DNA of 6,053 nucleotides from Desulfovibrionales bacterium GWA2_65_9 (lineage in GTDB: Bacteria > Desulfobacterota > Desulfovibrionia > Desulfovibrionales > Desulfovibrionaceae): positions 1,797 to 7,849 of the forward strand of contig MGTN01000054.1 of NCBI GenBank assembly GCA_001799475.1. The letters are read 5' to 3'. Shown here one piece after another: positions 1 through 5,212 of this stretch. Under the pieces are notes generated by a model. That model did no database searches and had not been told where the DNA came from. It saw only the letters and a list, made by a program, of their open reading frames with translations. A program made the position numbers and the translations under genes. How positions within the stretch are numbered: position 1 is the stretch's first letter; each line of letters opens with the position of its first letter.

Positions 1-375
1 CGACTCTTTTGCTTTCCCACCCCGCCGCAACAAGGTTCTGACACGGGCCAGCAACTCGGAAAAGGCAAACGGTTTGACCAGGTAGTCGTCCGCACCCAAC
101 TCCAGGCCCTTGACTCGGTCTTCCACTTGATCCCGGGCGGTCAGGAACAATACGGGCATCTCTTTCCCGGCCCGCCGAATTCCCTGCAACACCTGCCAGC
201 CATCGATACCCGGCAGCATGACGTCGAGGATGGCCAGATCATGCGCCTCGGTCAGCGCCAAATGCAAGCCGTCCAGGCCGTTAGCCACCAGATCGACCAC
301 GAAGCCAGCCTCGACGAGACCTTGTTTCAGGTATATCCCGGTCTTTGGTTCATCTTCTACGACCAATATTTTCAT
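1..375 (-). CDS. copR: Heavy-metal response regulator, CusR/CopR type, OmpR family (3' end missing)
   Basis: The first 125 residues of a two-component response regulator are present; the gene runs off the left edge. The visible part is a complete receiver domain. It begins MKILVVEDEPKTG, with acidic pocket residues E7 and D8, phospho-acceptor D51 in LAILDVMLPG, T79 in LFLTARD and K101 in YLVKPF. The winged-helix DNA-binding domain expected at about residues 130-225 lies outside. The wording of the receiver (ELGADDYLVKPFAFSELLARVR) is typical of the CusR/CopR/CzcR heavy-metal group. The start at 375 is supported by a GGAG site six bases upstream. A sensor kinase gene normally follows such a regulator, but it would be outside the window. 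The divergent operon of copper-handling proteins makes copper the likely signal; a silver or other metal response cannot be excluded. The family is very likely; the symbol copR is inferred from context. Confidence 0.9.
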   Translation of the reverse strand, partial: MKILVVEDEPKTGIYLKQGLVEAGFVVDLVANGLDGLHLALTEAHDLAILDVMLPGIDGWQVLQGIRRAGKEMPVLFLTARDQVEDRVKGLELGADDYLVKPFAFSELLARVRTLLRRGGKAKES

Positions 376-430
376 GACGCTCTCCACCAACCGTTGGCTA
401 TCGTTGATGCATTTTGCGTCGGTTTCAGCA

Positions 431-459
431 TTGATCGCCCTAGATTACGCAAATGTAAT
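431..459 (+). promoter_or_regulatory. Candidate promoter of the copper operon
   Basis: TTGATC at 431-436 and TGTAAT at 454-459 are separated by 17 bases, with one mismatch to the -10 consensus and two to the -35. The -10 falls inside the right arm of the inverted repeat at 443-460. Transcription would start about 85 bases upstream of the small exported protein gene. Confidence 0.45.
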
Positions 460-469
460 CCGTAAGTCA
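442..469 (-). promoter_or_regulatory. Candidate leftward promoter for copR
   Basis: On the minus strand, TGACTT (complement of 464-469) and TAATCT (complement of 442-447) lie 16 bases apart and straddle the inverted repeat. Both hexamers are imperfect. The arrangement would let one bound regulator control both directions, but this is a weak motif call. Confidence 0.3.
443..460. promoter_or_regulatory. Inverted repeat GATTAC-6-GTAATC, likely CopR operator
   Basis: The two six-base arms are perfect reverse complements (443-448 and 455-460) around a GCAAAT centre. Its place between a metal response regulator and its divergent target operon makes it the best candidate operator. Palindromic or repeated AT-rich boxes in such divergent regions are known for CusR and CopR systems, but binding of this exact sequence is inferred. 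Confidence 0.55.
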
Positions 470-552
470 GCCGATTGTTGGTTTCGCGAAAGCATGATGT
501 CCACCATGGGAGCGATAGATTCCCAAGACTCCTCTTTCCCAGCGGAGGCATC

Positions 553-816
553 ATGAAACATAGAGCATTGATCCTTGTCGTCGCCATGAGTCCGGGATGG
601 GCAGATGACCACGCACCGCCAGCGGCGACGCCAACTGCCGGCTACCGGTCGGTATTTGTTGACTACAAACCCATGGTGGACGAAGCGGTCCAGGATTGGC
701 GGCAAGCCAATGACCGGATGGGGCGCTTGCAGGGCCATATGGGGCATCTTGAGCCTTCGAAAGCAGAGCAACAGTCGGGGGCAGCAAGCGCAGCCGCTCC
801 GCGTGAGAAGAAATAA
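553..816 (+). CDS. Small exported His/Met-containing protein of the copper operon (function unknown)
   Basis: This 87-residue protein starts at an ATG preceded four bases upstream by GGAGG. It has a short signal peptide: K2 and R4, a hydrophobic stretch to about residue 15, and a probable cut after GWA at residue 17. The mature protein is about 70 residues. A central segment (residues 30-66) contains FVDYKP, DWRQAND and a GHMGHL patch with H62, M63 and H65, residues able to bind copper. The tail is rich in Ala, Gln and Lys and looks disordered. The next gene starts three bases after its stop, so the two are almost certainly co-transcribed and perhaps translationally coupled. Similar short proteins are seen next to outer-membrane efflux and copper oxidase genes in proteobacteria, but I know no established function. 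A periplasmic copper carrier or an accessory of the TolC-like protein is inference only. Confidence 0.8.
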   Translation: MKHRALILVVAMSPGWADDHAPPAATPTAGYRSVFVDYKPMVDEAVQDWRQANDRMGRLQGHMGHLEPSKAEQQSGAASAAAPREKK

Positions 817-819
817 GCC

Positions 820-2259
820 ATGTCTTCCCATTTCCCCATAGGGCTGTACAGCAGCGGCAAGCGCACATTGCTGGTGATCGCCCTGGCAGGTCTCGCCGGC
901 TGCGCCACTTTCTCCAATGACGGCGGATTCGGCAGCGTGGAACAGACTGTCCAGGAGCGGCTCGGCAAAGAGGTGAAGTGGGTGCGCGGCGACCAGGAAC
1001 GAGCCACCCTGCAAGCCCGCGTCGATGAACTGCTGGCGAAACCACTGGCGGTCGACGACGCCATCCAGGTGGCGCTATTCAACAACCGGGGGCTGCAGGC
1101 CAGCTTTTTTGATCTGGGGATCAGCGAGGCCGATCTTGTGCAGGTCGGTAGGCTCCCCAATCCGCACTTCTCGATGCTGCGGGCCAGCAAACCGGAAAAC
1201 GGCATTCGCGAATACAAGATCGAGCAAGCGCTGACCTTTAATATTTTCGCCTTGATCACCATGCCACTGGCTGTCGAGGTCGAGCGGCGCAATTTCGCGC
1301 AAACCCAGCGCCTGGCGATCATTGCGGTGGCCCGGCTGGCCGCCGACACCCGGCAGGCCTATTTCACCGCCATCGCGGCCGAAGAGTCGGTGCGCTACCT
1401 GCGCAAAGTCAAACAGGCTTCGGAGGCCGGCGCCGAACTGGCCCGCCGGATGGCGCAGGTGGGCAACTTCAGCAAGTTGCGTCAGGCTCGGGAACAGGCG
1501 TTTTACGCCGATGCGGCGCTGAACCTGGCGCGGGCGGAACAGGCGGCTACCTCCTCCCGGGAGCGCCTGGCCAGAGTTCTCGGACTGGCCGACCGATCGG
1601 TCTTCCAACTTCCCGAGCGGCTGCCGGACTTGCCGACTACCGTCAATGAACTCCCCGTCCTGGAACAGGCGGCCCTTGACCAGCGCCTTGACCTGCAAGC
1701 CATTCGCCTCGAAACCGAAGCCCTGGCCAGTAACTTGGAATTGAGCAAGGCGACCCGCTTGATCAACGTTCTGGAGGTGGGGCCGGCCCGCGTCCTGGAA
1801 GGCGCCCGGGACAGCGGCTACAAGAAAGGCTACGAAATCAGCTTTGAGTTGCCGATTTTTGATTGGGGTGGCGCCAAGGTCGCCAAGGCCGAGGCCATCT
1901 ATATGCAGGCGGTCGAACGGGCTGCCGAAGCAGCCACGAATGCGCGCTCGGAGGTTCGGGAGAGTTATCACGCCTATCGGACCCACTACGATATCGCCCG
2001 CCATTATCGCGACGAGATCGTGCCGCTCCACCAGCGGATCGCCGAGGAGAACGTGCTGCGCTACAACGGCATGCTGATTGGCGTGTTCGAGTTGCTCGCC
2101 GATGCGCGATCACAGATCGCCACGGTTAACAGCTATATCGAGACGTTGCGGGACTTCTGGATTGCCGAGGGCGATTTGCAGATGTCGATGATCGGCAAAC
2201 CCTCACTGAACACGCCAGCCCGCGCCACTGTCACGGCGACGGGTCGGGCCGACCACTGA
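820..2259 (+). CDS. TolC-family outer-membrane efflux lipoprotein
   Basis: The 479-residue length and two repeated halves (roughly residues 65-255 and 270-455) with long Ala/Gln/Arg-rich amphipathic helices are those of the outer membrane factor (TolC/CusC/OprM) family. Such proteins form trimeric channels from the periplasm through the outer membrane. The N terminus has basic K14-R15, a hydrophobic stretch and the lipobox LAGC with lipidated C28, followed by Ala, consistent with outer-membrane sorting. Family-like features include DDAIQVALFNNRGLQ near residue 75 and FELPIFDWGG near residue 345. The start is three bases after the preceding stop, with only a weak GAGAAG site, which suggests coupled translation. 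These channels usually work with an RND or ABC pump and an adaptor protein; neither is encoded here. Context suggests copper as the cargo, but the protein could have a different partner. The family is clear; the substrate is inferred. Confidence 0.9.
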   Translation: MSSHFPIGLYSSGKRTLLVIALAGLAGCATFSNDGGFGSVEQTVQERLGKEVKWVRGDQERATLQARVDELLAKPLAVDDAIQVALFNNRGLQASFFDLGISEADLVQVGRLPNPHFSMLRASKPENGIREYKIEQALTFNIFALITMPLAVEVERRNFAQTQRLAIIAVARLAADTRQAYFTAIAAEESVRYLRKVKQASEAGAELARRMAQVGNFSKLRQAREQAFYADAALNLARAEQAATSSRERLARVLGLADRSVFQLPERLPDLPTTVNELPVLEQAALDQRLDLQAIRLETEALASNLELSKATRLINVLEVGPARVLEGARDSGYKKGYEISFELPIFDWGGAKVAKAEAIYMQAVERAAEAATNARSEVRESYHAYRTHYDIARHYRDEIVPLHQRIAEENVLRYNGMLIGVFELLADARSQIATVNSYIETLRDFWIAEGDLQMSMIGKPSLNTPARATVTATGRADH

Positions 2260-2276
2260 GCGCAAAGGACTCGACC

Positions 2277-3686
2277 ATGACTTCTCGTCGCGAATTTTTC
2301 AAGAACCTGGGGATGGCTGGTAGTGCCGTCGCCGCCGCTTCGGTCGGTTCCGTCGCCATGGCGGCGCTGCCCGAACTGATAACGATGGACAAACCAGAAA
2401 CCATGCCGCCGCTCCAGCCAGCCAACGGACGTCTTTACAACCCGGTGGTAACCCTTAACGGCTGGACCTTACCGTGGCGGATGAACAAGGGCGTCAAGGA
2501 ATTCCATCTCGTCGCCGAACCGGTCGTTCGCGAAATCGCCCCGGGCATGAAAGCCCATTTGTGGGGCTACAACGGACAAAGCCCTGGTCCGACTATTGAA
2601 GTGGTCGAAGGCGACCGCGTGCGCATCTTCGTGACCAATCGGCTGCCGGAGCACACCACCATTCACTGGCATGGCCAGCGCCTGCCGAATGGTATGGATG
2701 GGGTGGGTGGCCTCAATCAGAAGCAGATTCCGGTCGGCAAGACCTTCGTCTACGAGTTCGTTGCACGACGCCCGGGTACCTTCATGTATCACCCGCATGC
2801 CGACGAGATGACTCAGATGGCGATGGGCATGATGGGTTTCTGGGTGACCCACCCGAAGAGCAAGCATCCGCTCATCGAGGAAGTCGACCGCGACTTCTGT
2901 TTCCTGCTGAACGCCTATGACATCGACCCCGGCAGTTACACGCCACAGGTCAATACCATGCTCGAATTCAATCTCTGGACCTGGAACAGCCGGGCATTTC
3001 CAGGCATCGATTCGCTAAATGTCCGCAAGGATGACAAAGTTCGCATCCGCATGGGCAACCTGACCATGACTAATCACCCGATGCATTTGCACGGGCACGA
3101 GTTTGTCGTCAGTGGCACCGATGGCGGCCCGACGCCAATCGCTTCCCGCTGGCCGGAGGTGACGACCGATGTCGCGGTCGGCCAGATGCGACAGATCGAA
3201 TTCCTGGCCGATGAGGAAGGCGATTGGGCTTTCCATTGCCACAAGAGCCATCACACGATGAATGCCATGGGACACGATGTGCCGACGATGATCGGCGTCG
3301 ATCACCGGGGCGTGGTCAAGCAGATCACCGATCTGATTCCCGACTACATGGTGATGGGCGAACGCGGCATGGCGGACATGGGCGCAATGGAAATGCCGAT
3401 TCCCGACAACACGCTCCCCATGATGACCGGCCAAGGGCCCTATGGCGCTGTCGAAATGGGCGGTATGTTCTCGATGCTGAAAGTGCGCCGCGATCAGAAG
3501 CCGGGGGATTATCGCGACCCTGGCTGGTACAAGCAGCCCGCCGGTACTCAGGCCTCCGAATGGATGGGGCCGGTCGCCGAGGCCCCGCGAGCGACAACTC
3601 ACGGCGGAATGTCGATGCCGGCGAACGGGAAACCAGTGAACCAGGAACTGACCGTGCGCAAACCCGGCAAACATGCCGGCCACTAA
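2277..3686 (+). CDS. Tat-exported multicopper oxidase (copper oxidase), two-domain layout
   Basis: This 469-residue protein likely oxidises Cu(I) to the less toxic Cu(II) in the periplasm. It begins with a Tat signal (SRREFFK, residues 3-9, then a hydrophobic stretch, probable cut after AMA near residue 29). All four copper motifs are present: HWHG (H130, H132), HPH (H172, H174), HPMHLHGH (267-274) and HCHKSHHTMNAM (320-331). The last carries type 1 ligand C321 and a methionine at the axial position (M331). Only about 93 residues separate motifs two and three, so there seem to be two cupredoxin domains rather than the three of CueO, with the type 1 site in the second only. The C-terminal 110 residues are Met-rich (11 Met between 358 and 400) and end KHAGH. 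AAGGA at 2265-2269 lies seven bases before the ATG. The family is sure; cuprous oxidase activity is inferred from the operon. Confidence 0.93.
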   Translation: MTSRREFFKNLGMAGSAVAAASVGSVAMAALPELITMDKPETMPPLQPANGRLYNPVVTLNGWTLPWRMNKGVKEFHLVAEPVVREIAPGMKAHLWGYNGQSPGPTIEVVEGDRVRIFVTNRLPEHTTIHWHGQRLPNGMDGVGGLNQKQIPVGKTFVYEFVARRPGTFMYHPHADEMTQMAMGMMGFWVTHPKSKHPLIEEVDRDFCFLLNAYDIDPGSYTPQVNTMLEFNLWTWNSRAFPGIDSLNVRKDDKVRIRMGNLTMTNHPMHLHGHEFVVSGTDGGPTPIASRWPEVTTDVAVGQMRQIEFLADEEGDWAFHCHKSHHTMNAMGHDVPTMIGVDHRGVVKQITDLIPDYMVMGERGMADMGAMEMPIPDNTLPMMTGQGPYGAVEMGGMFSMLKVRRDQKPGDYRDPGWYKQPAGTQASEWMGPVAEAPRATTHGGMSMPANGKPVNQELTVRKPGKHAGH

Positions 3687-3714
3687 GCCGAATTTACTTG
3701 AAGAGGTGCTCATC

Positions 3715-4215
3715 ATGCGCAATCGTTGTGATCTTGCCTTGCTCGTCATACTGTCCATGCCCGGTTTTGCCGCCTACGGCGATGAAAACCACACCGCTCC
3801 GACCAAACAGCCGGCGGGCAAGCCATCCGGTCAACATGCCGCCGACCTCGGCAGACCGGCTTCGATCAGCGCGGCCACCCGGACGGTCGAAGTGGCCATG
3901 GGCGACAGCATGCGTTTCAAACCCGAGCGCATCGAAACCAGACGAGGAGAAACGATTCGCTTTGTCGTGCGCAACCATGGGCAAGTCAAACACGAATTCG
4001 TACTGGGTACGCCGGCGGAATTGAAGAAACACGCCGCACTGATGGCGCAGTTCCCGCAGATGGAGCACGACGACCCGAATGCGGTGTCGGTAGAACCGGG
4101 AAAGACCGCGGAATTCGCCTGGACATTCGCGAAATCGGGGAGTTTCGATTTCGCCTGTCTCGTTCCGGGACATTTCGAAGCGGGGATGAAAGGCAAGATT
4201 AATGTGCGTCGGTAG
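3715..4215 (+). CDS. copI: Periplasmic cupredoxin, CopI-like
   Basis: This 166-residue protein has a signal peptide (R2, R4, hydrophobic residues 7-20), a His/Pro/Lys-rich linker to about residue 50, and one cupredoxin domain (about 57-166). Type 1 copper ligands are readable: H93 in KHEF, then C148, H153 and M158 in ACLVPGHFEAGM. The gap of 54 residues between H93 and C148 contains a Met/His loop (MAQFPQMEHDD, residues 110-120), a possible extra copper site. ATG at 3715 is chosen because an AGAGGTG site precedes it and the signal peptide starts there; an in-frame ATG at 3673 would overlap the oxidase gene and spoil the signal. The gene is 28 bases after the oxidase stop and closes the operon. 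CopI cupredoxins contribute to periplasmic copper tolerance in some proteobacteria. It may act as copper carrier or electron partner of the oxidase, which is inference. Confidence 0.88.
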   Translation: MRNRCDLALLVILSMPGFAAYGDENHTAPTKQPAGKPSGQHAADLGRPASISAATRTVEVAMGDSMRFKPERIETRRGETIRFVVRNHGQVKHEFVLGTPAELKKHAALMAQFPQMEHDDPNAVSVEPGKTAEFAWTFAKSGSFDFACLVPGHFEAGMKGKINVRR

Positions 4216-4291
4216 TTCGCAAGATTACATAAATCGGATTCCATTCCGCTTTGGCTTCCCGGTCGGAAAGTCGCACGCCAAGTCGATATCG
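4216..4291. other. Convergent intergenic gap between the copper and cadmium modules
   Basis: This 76-bp stretch joins the 3' ends of copI and cadR. It holds GATTACATAAAT at 4223-4234, which matches the left half of the inverted repeat at 443-460 at ten of twelve positions. A weak TTGGC...GCCAA stem lies near 4250-4280. No hairpin with a T-run, and so no convincing terminator, is visible. Confidence 0.5.
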
Positions 4292-4768
4292 TCAGCCATG
4301 TTTGCCTCGATCATCCTGTGCCAGGATATGTTGATGCGTTCCCTGTACATGGCTTGCCGACTTTTCGCCGGGCATGATCGCTTGAGACAACCCGTCAAGA
4401 ATGCCGCAGTGGGCAGCATCCCGCGCCTCACCGCAGCGCTCGCGTAGGTCTTTCAGTTGCCTTTCCAGTTCCTGGAGTTCTTGCATCCGTTGGGTGACGT
4501 GCCCAATGTGTCGGTCAAGGAGGCGATTCACATCCGCGCAGTTCTCCTGGGGTGACTCCTTGAAGTGTAGCAAGACCCGGATCTCATCCAACGTCATGTC
4601 CAGACTGCGACAACGCCGAATAAAGGACAGTCGCTGGACATGGGTTTCCCGATAGATGCGGTAGTTGCCTTCGCTGCGTGCCGGTACGGGTAGCAGCCCA
4701 TCACGCTCGTAATAGCGGATCGTTTCCACATTCGTCCCGGCAAGGCGGGCCAGTTCGCCGATTTTCAT
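4292..4768 (-). CDS. cadR: MerR-family Cd/Pb/Zn-responsive regulator, CadR/PbrR type
   Basis: This is a 158-residue MerR-family activator. Residues 1-70 are the winged helix-turn-helix: MKIGELARLAG, then ETIRYYERDGLLP and the wing SEGNYRIY. A long dimerisation helix follows (about 80-112, HVTQRMQELQELERQLKDLR). Three cysteines, C77, C112 and C121, match the metal-binding pattern of CadR, PbrR and ZntR-like proteins. The C-terminal tail (about 136-158) carries four scattered His, reminiscent of the His-rich tail of CadR. The start at 4768 is fixed by an AGGAGG site just upstream and by the canonical MKIGELA opening; an upstream in-frame ATG at 4879 would add 37 unrelated residues lying inside ynfA. 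The gene follows ynfA by 16 bases, so both are probably one transcript. On binding metal it should activate the divergent ATPase promoter. Whether Cd, Pb or Zn is the main signal cannot be told. Confidence 0.92.
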   Translation of the reverse strand: MKIGELARLAGTNVETIRYYERDGLLPVPARSEGNYRIYRETHVQRLSFIRRCRSLDMTLDEIRVLLHFKESPQENCADVNRLLDRHIGHVTQRMQELQELERQLKDLRERCGEARDAAHCGILDGLSQAIMPGEKSASHVQGTHQHILAQDDRGKHG

Positions 4769-4784
4769 CTTCGCCTCCTGACGA

Positions 4785-5123
4785 TCAAACGGACCGAGCC
4801 GGTTGGAGCATAATGATCGCCATACCGGCCAACGTGACCGCACTGCCGACAATATCCCATCGGGTCGGCACAACGCCATCGATCCGCCATAGCCAGATCA
4901 GGGCAATCGCCACGTAGACACCGCCGTAGGCGGCGTAGATTCGTCCGGCGGCACCTGGATGCAGGGTCAGCAGCCAGGCAAACAGCCCCAAGGAAACGGC
5001 GGCGGGGATCAACAGCCAAGGTGAACGCTGCTGGGTCAGCACCAGCCACGGCAGATAGCAGCCGAGAATCTCGGCCAGCGCGGTTATGGCGAACAATCCC
5101 AGAACTTTGACAAACTCAAGCAT
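4785..5123 (-). CDS. ynfA: YnfA/UPF0060 family inner-membrane protein
   Basis: This 112-residue, highly hydrophobic protein has four predicted membrane helices (about 7-27, 35-53, 61-80 and 88-106), the usual size and layout of YnfA. Family signatures seen are AEILGCYLPW (17-26), GRIYAAYGGVYV (60-71) and DGVVPTRWDIVG (82-93). YnfA resembles small multidrug resistance (EmrE-like) transporters in size and topology; its physiological substrate is not firmly established. A GGAG site (complement of 5132-5135) lies eight bases from the ATG. It sits between the regulator gene and the divergent ATPase promoter, and is transcribed towards cadR. That position suggests it belongs to the metal regulon, perhaps as an accessory exporter, but the role is inferred. 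Confidence 0.9.
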   Translation of the reverse strand: MLEFVKVLGLFAITALAEILGCYLPWLVLTQQRSPWLLIPAAVSLGLFAWLLTLHPGAAGRIYAAYGGVYVAIALIWLWRIDGVVPTRWDIVGSAVTLAGMAIIMLQPARSV

Positions 5124-5149
5124 TGCTTCGGCTCCGACTATTTTCTTTT

Positions 5150-5180
5150 ATTGTAATCGCTTGACTCTGTAGTCACTCAA
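5150..5180 (-). promoter_or_regulatory. Candidate promoter of ynfA-cadR
   Basis: On the minus strand TTGAGT (complement of 5175-5180) and TACAAT (complement of 5150-5155) are separated by 19 bases. The -35 overlaps the right arm of the CadR operator, so bound regulator could repress its own gene or switch direction. The transcript would start about 20 bases before the ynfA start codon. Confidence 0.5.
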
Positions 5181-5191
5181 GGGTTTCTAAT
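5161..5191 (+). promoter_or_regulatory. MerR-type promoter of the P-type ATPase gene
   Basis: TTGACT at 5161-5166 and TCTAAT at 5186-5191 are separated by 19 bases. This over-long spacer is the hallmark of promoters activated by MerR-family metal regulators, which underwind the DNA to align the two hexamers. The opening TTGACTCTGTAGT closely resembles the zntA and pbrA promoters as I remember them. The ATPase start codon lies 22 bases beyond the -10. Confidence 0.85.
5164..5184. promoter_or_regulatory. CadR operator, imperfect dyad in the promoter spacer
   Basis: ACTCTGTAG (5164-5172) and CTCAAGGGT (5176-5184) form an imperfect inverted repeat, matching at six of nine positions around a three-base centre. 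It sits within the 19-base spacer, as expected for a CadR/PbrR site. Confidence 0.75.
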
Positions 5192-5212
5192 GCAGGAAAC
5201 AAGGAGAACGCC

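Larger units (their letters stand above)
376..552. other. Divergent intergenic region between copR and the copper operon
   Basis: This 177-bp gap separates the leftward regulator from the rightward operon. It contains an inverted repeat at 443-460, promoter-like hexamers on both strands, and ribosome-binding sites for both flanking genes (GGAG complement at 382-385; GGAGG at 544-548). A small GGGA...TCCC hairpin at 508-524 is too short to interpret. No further gene is supported. Confidence 0.75.

Noticed and set aside
475..552. An upstream TTG start for the small exported protein
   Set aside because: It would add 26 residues before the signal peptide; the ATG at 553 has its own GGAGG and opens directly with a signal sequence.
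1075..2031. A 318-codon open frame on the minus strand, antisense to the TolC-like gene
   Set aside because: It has no recognisable domain and lies fully within a well-supported gene; long antisense frames are expected in GC-rich coding DNA.
3015..3758. A 247-codon minus-strand frame rich in His and Arg, antisense to the copper oxidase
   Set aside because: Its His content is the shadow of Met and His codons of the oxidase read backwards; no signal, motif or ribosome-binding site supports it.
3224..4024. A 266-codon plus-strand frame overlapping the oxidase and cupredoxin genes
   Set aside because: It is a shifted reading of two genes with clear copper motifs, and its own sequence is low-complexity Arg/Ser/Pro.
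4250..4280. A possible terminator hairpin, TTGGC...GCCAA with an inner TTCC...GGAA
   Set aside because: The stems are only five and four base pairs with a large loop and no T-run, so there is no good case for a terminator.
4769..4879. An earlier in-frame start for the CadR-like regulator
   Set aside because: The added 37 residues are unrelated to MerR proteins and mostly lie inside ynfA; the start at 4768 has AGGAGG and the family opening MKIGELA.
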